Source: Planctomycetota bacterium (GTDB taxonomy: Bacteria; Planctomycetota; UBA1135; GCA-002686595). From it: a stretch of 64,000 bases of DNA. The notes beneath the pieces were generated by a model. The model ran no database searches, was not told where the DNA came from, and worked only from the letters and a program-made list of their open reading frames with translations. The translations under genes were made by a program, and so were the position numbers. Shown here piece after piece: positions 16,743 through 25,831 of this stretch (within the stretch, counting starts at the first letter, position 1; the number at the start of each line of letters is the position of its first letter). The stretch spans positions 1 to 64,000 of the forward strand of contig JAJDEU010000057.1 of the NCBI GenBank assembly GCA_029259635.1, given 5' to 3'.

Positions 16743-18068
16743 CTACTCGACGTAGCCCAGCTGCCGAAGCTCTTCGAGGTCCTCTGCACTGACATTCATC
16801 TCCGTCCCGTACTTGGGCTCGCTGTGTTGGCGAAGCAGCGCTTCCAATTCTTCAGACTCGGGGGACGGATAGAGATTGATCAGCTCTTCCGGATCCGCCT
16901 CAAGATCGAACAAGAACTTCTCACCGGTGTTCATGTCCAAGACCAGCTTGTGAGTCGAGGTTCGAAGGCCCCACTTCGACGCACGCATCTTGGGGTAATA
17001 GGTCGCGAGCTCCAGTGGCGGAGGGTCGGTCGCATCCGGCCCCCAACTCGGCACAAGACTCTGGCCGTTGAGCCCGGGCGGAGCGGGCAAGCTCAGCAAT
17101 TCAAGCAGGGTCGGAACGACGTCAACCAGCGAAGCTCGTGTAGTCACCCGCGCACCATTCGGAACCGTCGGACCTCGAAGCATCATTGGGATTCGCAAGA
17201 CCTCTTCATACAAAGTCCGCGTGTGCAGGATGCTGGAGTGCTCCATGAACTCTTCACCATGATCGGAAGTGATCATGATGTAGGTGCGCGAAAGGTCGAT
17301 ATGGTCGTAGAGCTCTTGCAGGAGAGCTCCGACGCGGCGGTCGGTGTGGTGAATGGCTTGATCATAGAGGTCGATGAGATAGTCCCGGTCATGCTCATCG
17401 ATACTCATCTCGCCCTCAAAGATGCTGCCTACCTGCTCTCCGTTCTTCTCGCGATTCAGGACTCCCGAATAGGGACGCTCGAAAATACTGTGTTCCTTCG
17501 GAGGGTCGTAGGGCGTATGCACGCTCATGAAATGGAAGAAGAGAAAGAACGGCTCTTGCCCCACACTCGCGATCAGTTTGCGATTGGCCTCGTCCTGCAG
17601 ATCCCATTTGGACTTCTTGTTTTTGAAAAACTGGTAGCTATCGAAGCCGCGGTCAAAACCGAATTCCGCCTTTAGGAAGTGCGCGCTATGAACGGCACCG
17701 GTTCGATATCCCTTGGCCTTGAGCAATTCGGCCAGTAGCGGGACCTGCTCTCTCACCCGCAGATTCTCTTCACTGGTCATGCACACCCGCGGAGTGCGAC
17801 CACTCAACATGGAAGCGTGCCCCTGCAGGGTCCACGCTGTCGGAGACAGAGCCTCCTCAAAGACGACTCCACCTTCGCCAAACGCGTCCAAGTTCGGCGA
17901 AGTCTCGCGGTCGTATCCGTAGGTGTGAACGTGATCCGCGCGCAGCGAATCGATCGAGATCAACACCAGGTTGGCGGGCTGATCCTCTTCGGCACAGCCG
18001 GACGCGACAGAGAGAGCGAACAGGGCCAAGAGCAACTTGGAGAGCTGAGGGTTACTTAGCGGTTTCAT
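16743..18068 (-). CDS. Sulfatase-superfamily lipoprotein with Thr nucleophile position
   Basis: This 441-residue product has a signal peptide ending near SVASGC25, a possible lipoprotein cleavage site. It carries alkaline-phosphatase-fold sulfatase motifs: metal-binding ISIDSLRADH (D40), active-site segment AWTLQGHASMLSG and TSDHGEEFMEHS. In the usual C/S-x-P-x-R signature the first residue becomes formylglycine; here that position is T80, so classical formylglycine sulfatase activity is unlikely. Threonine at this position occurs in phosphotransferase or phosphodiesterase members of the superfamily such as phosphoglycerol transferases. The C-terminus ends LRQLGYVE, a frequent end in this group. 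It lies upstream of eutB on the same strand but 147 bases away, so co-transcription is unclear. Confidence 0.85.
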   Translation of the reverse strand: MKPLSNPQLSKLLLALFALSVASGCAEEDQPANLVLISIDSLRADHVHTYGYDRETSPNLDAFGEGGVVFEEALSPTAWTLQGHASMLSGRTPRVCMTSEENLRVREQVPLLAELLKAKGYRTGAVHSAHFLKAEFGFDRGFDSYQFFKNKKSKWDLQDEANRKLIASVGQEPFFLFFHFMSVHTPYDPPKEHSIFERPYSGVLNREKNGEQVGSIFEGEMSIDEHDRDYLIDLYDQAIHHTDRRVGALLQELYDHIDLSRTYIMITSDHGEEFMEHSSILHTRTLYEEVLRIPMMLRGPTVPNGARVTTRASLVDVVPTLLELLSLPAPPGLNGQSLVPSWGPDATDPPPLELATYYPKMRASKWGLRTSTHKLVLDMNTGEKFLFDLEADPEELINLYPSPESEELEALLRQHSEPKYGTEMNVSAEDLEELRQLGYVE

Positions 18069-18401
18069 AGCGAGGAATGGCGCGGTTCCGATACCGACCA
18101 GTGGGTTGCGAAGCTAGCAGCGGTCGGAATGGGTGACAAGCGTGTGGGGATTCTAGCTCATGGTGTTCGACGGCTCTGGACTAAGAACGCGATCCCTTCG
18201 CGTTTCGCCGAAGTAGCAATCACCCCAACTCTCCCTGCGCAGACGCTCTACAGGCTTCCAGGCTATTCCAAGAGAGCTCCACGTTGCCCGAAAATCTGCG
18301 GTATGGCGATTGCGGAGAGCACGATGAAGCTCGAACGCGAGCCTCTACCCGATATTTATAGCGGCGTGCATTCTCTAGAGGGCCTAGGTCCGAGGACTTC
18401 C
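18069..18401. other. Divergent promoter region
   Basis: These 333 bases lie between the minus-strand sulfatase-like gene and the plus-strand HEAT-repeat gene. An open plus frame runs through it from 18129 into the HEAT gene, but it is arginine- and proline-rich and precedes an obvious signal peptide start, so I treat it as non-coding. A GAGGA motif at 18392-18396 is the ribosome binding site for the ATG at 18402. Confidence 0.55.
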
Positions 18402-20501
18402 ATGAAGAAGTTTCTACTCGTCGCGACGTTTACCGCCGTCGGAAGTTTTGGTTTATCGAGCGTGTCCATTGGGCACGGCGGCACCTACCGAGGACCTGGA
18501 GATACGGTCCCGCCGGTAGGTTCGGGTCCAACGGGAGGCGGGCCAACGGGACCCACCTCCCCGACCGGTCCCCCCGGCCCGCACACCGGAGGACCCGCAG
18601 GCACAGGGCCCATTTCGGGACCGTCGCAAACGGGTGGAACTGCTGGCGGACCAAGGCCGGCAGCGACCACCGGTATCCCGTTCGGACTAGAGCCCGATTT
18701 AACGAACTGGGCTTTTTGGTGGGAGTTTAACAAAGACGGCTACATCAATCTGAAGGCCGCGGTTCACGGCGGCAGCGTAAAGACCGGTGAACCGGGATTT
18801 TTCATCGGAGACGGAAGGCGCTACCAAGCAGGAGAGAGCTACCGTCCCACGGCCAAAGTCATTCGCGAGCAAGTGGTCCCCGCGCTTATCGCCGCGCTAC
18901 AGCGGGAAACGAATAACGACATCGTCACCGGCTGCATGATTGCGCTTGCCAAGATCGGAGAGCAACTTCCCGAGGGAGGCCAATCACAGTTTGAGCCTCT
19001 CTTCAGACGCTTCTTGCCGGACAGCAATCAGGAAATTTCAGAGACCGCGGCACTGGCGTTAGGAATCCTTGCGAACGATTCATCCGCGCCGGTTCTCTTG
19101 GATTTGCTCCGAGACAACCAAGCGGGGCGCGATGCTGTTGGCCGCTTGCAAGTCAATGCAAGGCGCCGCTCATTCGCCGCCTACGGGCTCGGACTGATCG
19201 GATTCAAGACCGCGAACGAGACGACGAGTCGCGAGATTGTCGCGGCGCTCAGTGAGGTGCTCGAATCTTCCCAATCATCCACGCGGGACCTCGAAGTCGC
19301 CTGCGTGATTGGGATCGGGCTTGTGAAGATCGACACGATTGGAACACCGCGTGCGGTGGACGATGCTCCGGTTCCCGCTCAAGCTAGCCGACTGGCTCAA
19401 ATCGACTACCTGCGTGATTACTTCAGAGACAAGAACAACCAGCATCTGGTCAGAGCCCACTGTCCATCCGCTCTGGTCAAGCTGGTTGGCAGCTTGCCGA
19501 AGGAACTACAGGGTGAGCTCAAGGAGCAGCTCTCGGGCGACCTCTTGGAGTGCATCGGGAAACGCACCGCAAAAAATTTCGAGAACGTCATTCAGCAGAG
19601 CGCGGTTCTTGCGCTCGGACAACTAGGCGACTGTGACAACGACGCCGTTGACGTCGATATTCGGGAGGCGCTTGCGTCCGTGGGGCACGTCGCCAATCAG
19701 CAGGTTCGCCACTTCGCGAAGATTGCACTCGGACAGGTCGGCGGGAGACCTGGCGACAACGGCGATTCCACAGAGGGCCGAAGGAAAATCAGTGCGGAGC
19801 TCTCTCGTGGCCTCGCTTCACGAAACGCCGGCGCTCGCTGGTCGGCGATTGGAATCGGCGTCATGGGGCGTTCCTTGGCAAGCTCGACCGAGGCCTGGCT
19901 TCCGGACGAGCTCTCGATCGCCCTGAGAAGTGAGCTCAAGCAGGCCAAGAGCCCGGAAGATGTTGGGGCTTTCGCGGTGGCCTTGGGAATTCTCGGCGAC
20001 GAAAAGTCGAGCTCGATCTTGCTGGATAAGCTCGACCGATTGAGTGCAGAAGTCCCCCGCGGATACGCGGCGCTCGCTCTAGGGCTCATCAACCACAGAG
20101 GTGCGATCGGGCCGATCAAGAAGGTCGTTCTCGAATCAAAGTATCGACCCGAATTGCTGAAGCAGGCGGCTATCGCGCTCGGGCTTCTTGGGGACAAGAA
20201 GACCGTCATCGATTTGATCGAGATGCTCGGTAGTGCCAAGAGCCTAGCGGCTCAAGCATCCATCTCCTCAGCTCTGGGCTTCATCGGTGACCGACGCTCG
20301 ATCGCCCCGCTGATCGAGATGCTTGAAAACGACAGCTTGACGGGCAGTGCACGCGGTTTCGCAGCTGTCGCGCTTGGTATCGTCGGCGATAAGGAGAGCC
20401 TTCCGTGGAACTCCAAAATTTCGACGGATATCAATTATCGCGCATCGACGGAAACGCTGAATAGTGCCGACGCGGGAACGGGGATTTTGAACATCCTCTA
20501 G
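18402..20501 (+). CDS. Secreted HEAT-repeat protein with Gly/Pro/Thr-rich linker
   Basis: This 699-residue exported protein begins MKKFLLVATFTAVGS, a clear signal peptide, with GAGGA 5 bases before the ATG. Residues about 28-90 are a low-complexity linker of GPTG, GPP and GTGP units. Residues 130-680 are alpha-helical HEAT/PBS-lyase-like repeats of about 30-40 residues (ALALGILANDSSAPVLLDLL, AAIALGLLGDKKTVIDLIEM, AVALGIVGDKESLP). The end LNSADAGTGILNIL is characteristic of a planctomycete HEAT family I recognise by pattern only. HEAT repeats make protein-protein scaffolds; no catalytic residues are visible. It is monocistronic, with a strong terminator just downstream. Confidence 0.85.
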   Translation: MKKFLLVATFTAVGSFGLSSVSIGHGGTYRGPGDTVPPVGSGPTGGGPTGPTSPTGPPGPHTGGPAGTGPISGPSQTGGTAGGPRPAATTGIPFGLEPDLTNWAFWWEFNKDGYINLKAAVHGGSVKTGEPGFFIGDGRRYQAGESYRPTAKVIREQVVPALIAALQRETNNDIVTGCMIALAKIGEQLPEGGQSQFEPLFRRFLPDSNQEISETAALALGILANDSSAPVLLDLLRDNQAGRDAVGRLQVNARRRSFAAYGLGLIGFKTANETTSREIVAALSEVLESSQSSTRDLEVACVIGIGLVKIDTIGTPRAVDDAPVPAQASRLAQIDYLRDYFRDKNNQHLVRAHCPSALVKLVGSLPKELQGELKEQLSGDLLECIGKRTAKNFENVIQQSAVLALGQLGDCDNDAVDVDIREALASVGHVANQQVRHFAKIALGQVGGRPGDNGDSTEGRRKISAELSRGLASRNAGARWSAIGIGVMGRSLASSTEAWLPDELSIALRSELKQAKSPEDVGAFAVALGILGDEKSSSILLDKLDRLSAEVPRGYAALALGLINHRGAIGPIKKVVLESKYRPELLKQAAIALGLLGDKKTVIDLIEMLGSAKSLAAQASISSALGFIGDRRSIAPLIEMLENDSLTGSARGFAAVALGIVGDKESLPWNSKISTDINYRASTETLNSADAGTGILNIL

Positions 20502-20532
20502 GAGCTTGCCTGTAGCGGGGACATGCCGCTAG

Positions 20533-20575
20533 AACCGCCAGTTCAAACGCGATTCCGCGGAGCTGGCGGTTTTTT
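20533..20575 (+). terminator. Intrinsic terminator after the HEAT-repeat gene
   Basis: A 9-bp stem AACCGCCAG (20533-20541) pairs with CTGGCGGTT (20563-20571), and the T-run extends to 20575. It lies 30 bases after the stop at 20501. This is a canonical rho-independent structure on the plus strand. Confidence 0.85.
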
Positions 20576-20639
20576 CGTCGGACGACGAGGCGGGCAGAAT
20601 ACGGGCTCGTGAACAACTCTCAACGAGAGCTCTTGTGCT

Positions 20640-21191
20640 CTAACGCTTCTTCAGAAACCGCGCGGGGTTGCCCGCCCAAACCTCGAGCCTCGGAACATCG
20701 TGCGTTACGACAGCGCCCGCACCGACAATCGCACCCTCTCCAATCGTCACGCCCGGCAACAGGACGGCGCCCACGCCAATGTCGCAGCCGTCGCCGAGAA
20801 CGACCGGCGCGAAATCGATATCGCTGAACAGGACGGGCGTGTCGAGCTCTTCCGCCGTGTGCTGCGATGTAAGAATCTTGACCATCGGCCCGATCCCCAC
20901 CGCCCTTCCGATTTCGATTCCCCCGGCGGAGTGAAAGAAGCATCCCTGGCCGATCCAGGTATGCGCACCGATCGTCATGCGGTTCTTGTGCCAGGCCTTG
21001 AGGATCGTGTTGTGGCCGACGTAGACGTTGTCACCGAGCTCGATGTTCTCGGGATGAAACACCAAGGTTCCAGGCTCCAGCACGACCCCTTCCCCGAGGT
21101 GCGAAAAATCCTCGGGACGAAACTGACCACTGCCGTGGCTCTGGTTGGCTTTGGGTGGATCGATCTTCATGCGGACTGGGGCTTCGCGCAT
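20640..21191 (-). CDS. Hexapeptide-repeat acyltransferase (WbbJ-like)
   Basis: This 183-residue product folds as a left-handed parallel beta-helix, judging by hexapeptide repeats such as IELGDNVYVG, MTIGAHTWIG, IEIGRAVGIG, VVLGDGCDIG and VTIGEGAIVG. The end VWAGNPARFLKKR is typical of sugar O- or N-acetyltransferases of the WbbJ, NodL and maltose-acetyltransferase group. A catalytic His is probably in LTSQHTAEE. It probably acetylates a sugar made by the operon. The start at 21191 is the first ATG; a second ATG at 21170 is possible. It is the last gene of the six-gene glycan operon. Confidence 0.85.
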   Translation of the reverse strand: MREAPVRMKIDPPKANQSHGSGQFRPEDFSHLGEGVVLEPGTLVFHPENIELGDNVYVGHNTILKAWHKNRMTIGAHTWIGQGCFFHSAGGIEIGRAVGIGPMVKILTSQHTAEELDTPVLFSDIDFAPVVLGDGCDIGVGAVLLPGVTIGEGAIVGAGAVVTHDVPRLEVWAGNPARFLKKR

Positions 21192-21223
21192 ACCCCGCGA
21201 TTAAAGCGGGGCTCCAACGAGCG

Positions 21224-22195
21224 CTACATCTTGGCTTTATAGAACTCCGCCGTGCGCCGAATGCCCTCTTCCAGGAAGACCTCAGCATTGAATCCGAGGA
21301 TGCGGGAGGCCTTTTCGACGTGAGGAATCCGCAGCTCGATATCGGCCGAGTTTTTCTCGCGGAAAATGATCTCGGACTTCGAACCGAGTACGCGAACAAT
21401 CGTGCTGGCCAAACCGTAGATCGTCACGACGTCGCGCTGATTGCCGATGTTGAACGACTCGCCAACGGCTTCCGGCTTGATCATGCAGAGCAGTACCGCT
21501 CGCAGCATGTCGTCCACATAACACCAGGATCGGATTTGAGTTCCGTCGCCCCAGATCATGAGCGGCTCTTCGGCGAGGGCGTTTTCGACGAAGGCGCGCA
21601 TCGCGCCCTCGCCGACCTGCCCTGGGCCATAGATATTGAACGGCCGCACGGTAACCGTCGGCATGCCGTGCTCTTTGTGGTACGCGTAGTTCAGGTGCTC
21701 TTCCGCAAGCTTGCTGACCGCGTAGGTCCAGCGACCCTCGCCAACCGCGCCGAGGCTCGTGCAGTCGGTCTCTTCCGAGCGGAACGCCATCTGGCCAAAG
21801 ACCTCGCTCGTACTGAAGCAGATCAGGCGCTCTAGATCTTTGAGCTCGTTCGCCGCTTCGAGCACGTTCGCCGAGCCCACCATGTTGACGCGCATCGTCG
21901 TGACGGGGCTTTTGACGACCGTGTCGATCCCAGCAATACCCGCGCAGTGAATGACATACTGCGAGCCTTGCATGGCGTCCTTGATGCCCTCCAAGTCGAG
22001 CACATCCCCCTTGCGCTTGATCAGGTTCGGGTGATCCGCGAAAGGCTTATTCGACAGGGAGTCGCGCGCGAAATTGTCGAAGACGACGACTTCGTTCTCT
22101 TCAACCAGCACGCCCACGAGAGTTGAGCCGATGAAGCCGGCACCTCCTGTAATGAAGATACGCTTGCCGCGGATGGCTTTGGCGAGGTCATGCAT
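21224..22195 (-). CDS. NAD-dependent sugar epimerase/dehydratase (SDR)
   Basis: This 323-residue extended short-chain dehydrogenase has the dinucleotide motif TGGAGFIGS near the N-terminus and the catalytic Y-x3-K motif (YAVSKLAEE), with the usual upstream Ser region (CFSTSEVFG). [14 protein letters not shown] is typical of nucleotide-sugar epimerases and dehydratases such as UDP-glucose 4-epimerase or dTDP-glucose 4,6-dehydratase relatives. It probably converts a nucleotide-sugar for the adjacent glycosyltransferase. The start overlaps the upstream glycosyltransferase gene by 8 bases, indicating one transcript. Exact substrate cannot be read from the sequence. Confidence 0.88.
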   Translation of the reverse strand: MHDLAKAIRGKRIFITGGAGFIGSTLVGVLVEENEVVVFDNFARDSLSNKPFADHPNLIKRKGDVLDLEGIKDAMQGSQYVIHCAGIAGIDTVVKSPVTTMRVNMVGSANVLEAANELKDLERLICFSTSEVFGQMAFRSEETDCTSLGAVGEGRWTYAVSKLAEEHLNYAYHKEHGMPTVTVRPFNIYGPGQVGEGAMRAFVENALAEEPLMIWGDGTQIRSWCYVDDMLRAVLLCMIKPEAVGESFNIGNQRDVVTIYGLASTIVRVLGSKSEIIFREKNSADIELRIPHVEKASRILGFNAEVFLEEGIRRTAEFYKAKM

Positions 22196-23276
22196 GAGTC
22201 GAGTCTTTCTGGAGCAGTTCTTCGTAGATGCCCACCAGGTTTTCGGCGGACTTGGATGCGTCGTGATAGTTCAGCACGTAGTCGCGACTTCTGCGACCGA
22301 TCGAGTGCCTCTTCTCGCCGTCGGTCAGCAGCTCACGCAGGACCTCCGTGAGATTGTCCTGATTGGCGTTCACCACGGGCAATTCGGAAGGCAGCTGTGC
22401 GACTACAGCGGGCTTGATATAGCACACCGTGGGCTTCCCGAGGGCCATCGCTTCCAAAACTGCGAGTCCATAGTCGCCCGACACGAACTCCCCGAGGGCG
22501 ATGTCCGCGCTTTGGACCGTGGAGAGCACCTCGTCCCGCGCCATTTGATGAAGCAGACGGAACTCAAAGTCGAGTTCGCCCTTGAGCGCCTCGACGGCGT
22601 CAAGAACCGTTTGAGTGCCCTTATTGAGCTTGTTCGATGGGTGATGAACGATTACTGGCCTCGCGTTCTTGGGGTCGGGATAGACCGGCTCGAGCTCCGA
22701 GACGTCCAGCCGTGCGACGGACGAGTAGACCTTTGGAAACAGGTCGCGAAAGACGAAGGGCACCATCTCTGGAGATGGAATCAGGCACTCGAAGCCGTGC
22801 CGAGCAAAGCGCTCTTGCGTACGGCGCGACTTGGCTGACTCCTTGTGAGCCGCCTCCGGATCGAGTGCGTACATCTCTTCGATGTAGGGATTGTCCGCCG
22901 ATGCGATCTCCGGCACCCGAATGTCGGAGCCCCAGAACTCGACCAAGCGAGGCTTCTTTAGGCGCGCGGCATAGCGGAGATCGAGGTCAAAGGGAATCGC
23001 ATTGTTGCGAAAGTGCCAGTGCACGACGTCCGCCCAAGCGATTCCCTTGAGCACAGCTCGCCAGAGCGAGACTCGCTGCAAGCGACCGCGCACGGGGTAA
23101 TTGGTGAGCGACTCGAGCGGATAGGTCTCGAGACCTTCGCCGTCTTGATAGGAGTGGTTGTTGAACACGATGCCGCGTGCATCAACTCCCCTATCCCTCA
23201 GTGCCCGAACCGTAATGCCCACCTGCGACGCGATATTGATCGGCAGGTGAAGGACCTTCATCGCGCCGTCAGTCAT
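22188..23276 (-). CDS. GT4-type glycosyltransferase
   Basis: This product of about 362 residues has a GT-B fold. The N-terminal domain starts [13 protein letters not shown] and the C-terminal domain carries the nucleotide-sugar donor segment ([20 protein letters not shown] then [11 protein letters not shown]), in which the E of YGLAVLEA corresponds to the conserved donor-binding acidic residue of GT4 enzymes. It probably transfers the amidated or acetylated sugar made by the operon. The first ATG at 23276 overlaps the upstream gene by 8 bases; the ATG at 23261 matches the family N-terminus better and may be the true start. Confidence 0.85.
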   Translation of the reverse strand: MTDGAMKVLHLPINIASQVGITVRALRDRGVDARGIVFNNHSYQDGEGLETYPLESLTNYPVRGRLQRVSLWRAVLKGIAWADVVHWHFRNNAIPFDLDLRYAARLKKPRLVEFWGSDIRVPEIASADNPYIEEMYALDPEAAHKESAKSRRTQERFARHGFECLIPSPEMVPFVFRDLFPKVYSSVARLDVSELEPVYPDPKNARPVIVHHPSNKLNKGTQTVLDAVEALKGELDFEFRLLHQMARDEVLSTVQSADIALGEFVSGDYGLAVLEAMALGKPTVCYIKPAVVAQLPSELPVVNANQDNLTEVLRELLTDGEKRHSIGRRSRDYVLNYHDASKSAENLVGIYEELLQKDSTHA

Positions 23277-24462
23277 CGTACTTGCGCGTGTACTTCATGT
23301 AGAAGCTCTTCGGCACGAGGTCGAGTTTGTACATGGCCCAGAAGATCGGCTTCATGCGCTCGAAGGTCTGCTTGTAGGTGCGGTAGTCTCGATAGGACTT
23401 GCGCGGGAGCGCCATCGCGGCGGCGAACTCGGCGTCGCTGAAGCCGAGCCGCTTCTTTACCTCGTCGAGAATGCCCGGGTCGAAGGTGTGCGGCTTCGCG
23501 ATCTCAACGAGTGCCTCATCGCGAGTAATATGACCGGTGCGAACCTGCGCGGAGAGCTCGCAATAGCGCAGATCGATGTCGAACTTGACGGGCCAGTAAT
23601 AGTTGTTCGTGAAGTAGGAGATTCGGTTCTCCATGTGGTGTCCGCCGTACCACTGCCAGCCGTACTTCTCGGCGAGGAATTTCTTGGTGTCTTCCTTGTC
23701 GTTGTCCATCCACCACAGCGGGCGAATCTTTTTGATTCCGTTGAGGATGGACCAGCGCAGCCAACGCGACATCCACAGATTGGGGAAGGTCTCGAGCTTG
23801 CCGGTGCCGAACTCTTTGTGGACGGTCTGGATGTAGCGTGCATCCATGTAGGTCCAGCCCTGCGGAGCAATGCCCTCATTGCGGAACGAGTGGCCCTCGA
23901 AGATGTACTTGATGCCGAACTTGCGCGCGGCCAAATAGTGCGTGGTCGCAAGCCCAAGATCGGACGGGCTGTCGATGTCCGGTGTCGAAGCCAACATGAA
24001 TGAACGCAGGAGATCATTCGCTTCGCGGTTGTCGACAACGTGGGTGAAGAGATCGATGCCCAGAGGCTCGAGCACGTTTTGAATATTCTCCACCGCGACG
24101 GTGGAGTTCCAGGTGTTGTCGTAGTGCGCGGCGAGCGGGCGAAGTCCCATCTCCTTCGCAATGTGGCACATGTAGGAGGAGTCGGTGCCCCCGCTCACGC
24201 CGATCACGACGTCGTACTTCTTGCCACGCCCGGCCTTCTTGATCGTGTCGACGAACCCCTCGAGCACGCGCTGCCCTTCGTCACCGGTCGGATACTCGAC
24301 CGCTAACTGGTCCGCCTGGCGGCAGTAGTTGCAGACGCCCTCGCCATCGAAGTCGATGTAGGGAATCGTATTGTCGTAGATACAGCGCGAGCAGATCTGG
24401 GTCACGGCGCCCTTGGTGGTGTGAACGCTCGCGTTGATCTCCTCCATCACTTCAGTGCGCAT
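23269..24462 (-). CDS. N-acetyl sugar amidotransferase (WbpG-type)
   Basis: WbpG-type enzymes are PP-loop ATPases that replace an acetamido oxygen by an amidine nitrogen on a nucleotide-sugar, using ammonia delivered by HisH2/HisF2. This 397-residue protein has CSRCIYD and CNYC cysteine pairs (likely a metal site), the PP-loop GVSGGTDSSYM, and family stretches FEGHSFRNEGIAPQGW and YFTNNYYWPVKFDIDLRYCE. It overlaps the upstream hisF2 by 16 bases and the downstream glycosyltransferase by 8. The same trio occurs in Pseudomonas O-antigen and in legionaminic or pseudaminic acid loci. The likely product is an amidino sugar in a surface polysaccharide or glycoprotein; the precise sugar is unknown. 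Confidence 0.9.
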   Translation of the reverse strand: MRTEVMEEINASVHTTKGAVTQICSRCIYDNTIPYIDFDGEGVCNYCRQADQLAVEYPTGDEGQRVLEGFVDTIKKAGRGKKYDVVIGVSGGTDSSYMCHIAKEMGLRPLAAHYDNTWNSTVAVENIQNVLEPLGIDLFTHVVDNREANDLLRSFMLASTPDIDSPSDLGLATTHYLAARKFGIKYIFEGHSFRNEGIAPQGWTYMDARYIQTVHKEFGTGKLETFPNLWMSRWLRWSILNGIKKIRPLWWMDNDKEDTKKFLAEKYGWQWYGGHHMENRISYFTNNYYWPVKFDIDLRYCELSAQVRTGHITRDEALVEIAKPHTFDPGILDEVKKRLGFSDAEFAAAMALPRKSYRDYRTYKQTFERMKPIFWAMYKLDLVPKSFYMKYTRKYDD

Positions 24463-25208
24463 TCCAATTCCTCGCGGGAGGGAAACTTGATCAGGACCCC
24501 CAGGTCCTTTCCCGAATAGACGACCATGCTACCCGCCGCGACCGCAGAAGCCCCACCTCGGCTTACCGCTTCTCCGAAATCCGAAACGCTTCCCGCGCCC
24601 CCACAGGCAATGACCGGAATGGTGACCGCGCCCGAGACCTCTCGAATCAGGTCGATGTCGTAACCCTCCCAGGTCCCGTCGCGATCGATCGAGGTGAGCA
24701 GGATCTCGCCCGCTCCCGCATTCTCCATTCGCCGAGCGTAGTCCACCGGGTCATGGCTCGTCTTCTTGCGGCCCCCCCCGATCAGAACCTGGCGCTTCCC
24801 CCGCCAGGACTTCTTGACGTCAATCGAGAGCACGATGCTCTGGTTGCCGAACTCCCCCGCGCAAGCTCCCACGATCTCTTCATGTTCCGCCGCGTGGCTG
24901 TTGATGGCGACCTTTTCAACCCCGATTCCAAAGAGCCGGCGCGCGTGCTCGACCTCGCGCACTCCGCCGCCGTAACACAGCGGCATGAAACACTCATTGG
25001 CCACGGTTTCGACGAGCTCAAAGTTCGGATCGCGCGACTGCTGCGTGGCGGTAATGTCCAGCAGAATGAGCTCGTCCACTTCCTTCTCGTTGTAGATCTT
25101 GATCGCGTTGACCGGATCGCCGACGTAGGTCGGATTCCGGAATTTGACCGTCTTCACCAACCGATCATTCTGGACCAGCAGGCAGGGCATCACGCGCGTT
25201 CTCAGCAC
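24447..25208 (-). CDS. HisF2-type ammonia-channel subunit
   Basis: This is a HisF paralogue with TIM-barrel motifs (ELILLDITATQQS, PLCYGGGVRE, GAGEILLTSIDRDGTWEGYD, VIACGGAGS). Numbering from the GTG at 25208 (253 residues), position 11 is Leu (MPCLLV) where histidine-biosynthetic HisF has the catalytic Asp of PCLDV; the other acidic position (SIDVKK) is kept. The loss suggests it no longer cyclises PRFAR and instead passes ammonia from HisH2 to the WbpG-type enzyme. I chose GTG 25208 because the conserved VLRTRV N-terminus begins there and it overlaps the hisH2 stop as GTGCTGA. The frame is open upstream but only within hisH2. Confidence 0.9.
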   Translation of the reverse strand: MLRTRVMPCLLVQNDRLVKTVKFRNPTYVGDPVNAIKIYNEKEVDELILLDITATQQSRDPNFELVETVANECFMPLCYGGGVREVEHARRLFGIGVEKVAINSHAAEHEEIVGACAGEFGNQSIVLSIDVKKSWRGKRQVLIGGGRKKTSHDPVDYARRMENAGAGEILLTSIDRDGTWEGYDIDLIREVSGAVTIPVIACGGAGSVSDFGEAVSRGGASAVAAGSMVVYSGKDLGVLIKFPSREELECALK

Positions 25209-25831
25209 GGGAGACCCGCGAAGCCCGCGAGGAGCCTCATTCCGAAACGATGACTCTTCTCGGGGTGGAACTGCACGCCTTGAATGTTGTCCCGCTCGAC
25301 GGCCGACGTGAAGTCGTAGCCATGGTGCGTCGTACACAGCACATCGCTCTCCTCGGCGCAGACGAAGTGATAGCTGTGCACGAAGTAGAAGCGCGGTTCC
25401 AGTGCGCCGTCCTCGAAGAGGCTCGAGGGTTTCGCGACGTCAACCAGATTCCATCCCATGTGGGGAATCTTGAGATCCGGGCGTTCATCGAAGGCAAAGC
25501 GGCGCGACTCCGCGTCCAGCCAGCCGAGACCCTTTGCGCCACCTTCGGCGCTCGAACGCCCCATCAGCTGCATGCCCAAGCAGATTCCGAGAACCGGAAC
25601 ACGATCCTTCAAGACGCGTTGATCCAAGATCTCGCGCAGGCCGCGCTCCTCGATACTCCTCATTCCCGCCCCGAAAGCGCCAACCCCCGGAAGAATCAAC
25701 CGTTCTGCCGATGCGATTCGATCGACGTCACCGGTAATCACGGCGGGCGCACCGATGTGATCGAGCATGTTGGCAATCGAACGGAGGTTGCCCATTCCGT
25801 AGTCAATGATTGCGATTTCTTCCGTGCTCAT
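25202..25831 (-). CDS. HisH2-type glutamine amidotransferase
   Basis: This 209-residue class I glutamine amidotransferase has the full triad: C84 in LGICLGMQLMG, H189 and E191 in QFHPEKSH. The N-terminus IAIIDYGMGNLRSI and oxyanion segment LPGVGAFGAGM are HisH-like. It would release ammonia from glutamine for the paired HisF2 and WbpG-type proteins rather than for histidine synthesis, judged by neighbours. The ATG at 25831 fits the family N-terminus; the frame is open to 25924 but adds a stretch unlike HisH. It is the first gene of the six-gene glycan operon, whose promoter should lie in the long region upstream. Confidence 0.92.
   Translation of the reverse strand: MSTEEIAIIDYGMGNLRSIANMLDHIGAPAVITGDVDRIASAERLILPGVGAFGAGMRSIEERGLREILDQRVLKDRVPVLGICLGMQLMGRSSAEGGAKGLGWLDAESRRFAFDERPDLKIPHMGWNLVDVAKPSSLFEDGALEPRFYFVHSYHFVCAEESDVLCTTHHGYDFTSAVERDNIQGVQFHPEKSHRFGMRLLAGFAGLPC

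Noticed and set aside
24447-25831. Histidine biosynthesis hisH/hisF genes
   Set aside because: No other his genes adjoin, the HisF Asp11 is Leu, and the WbpG-type gene overlaps them.
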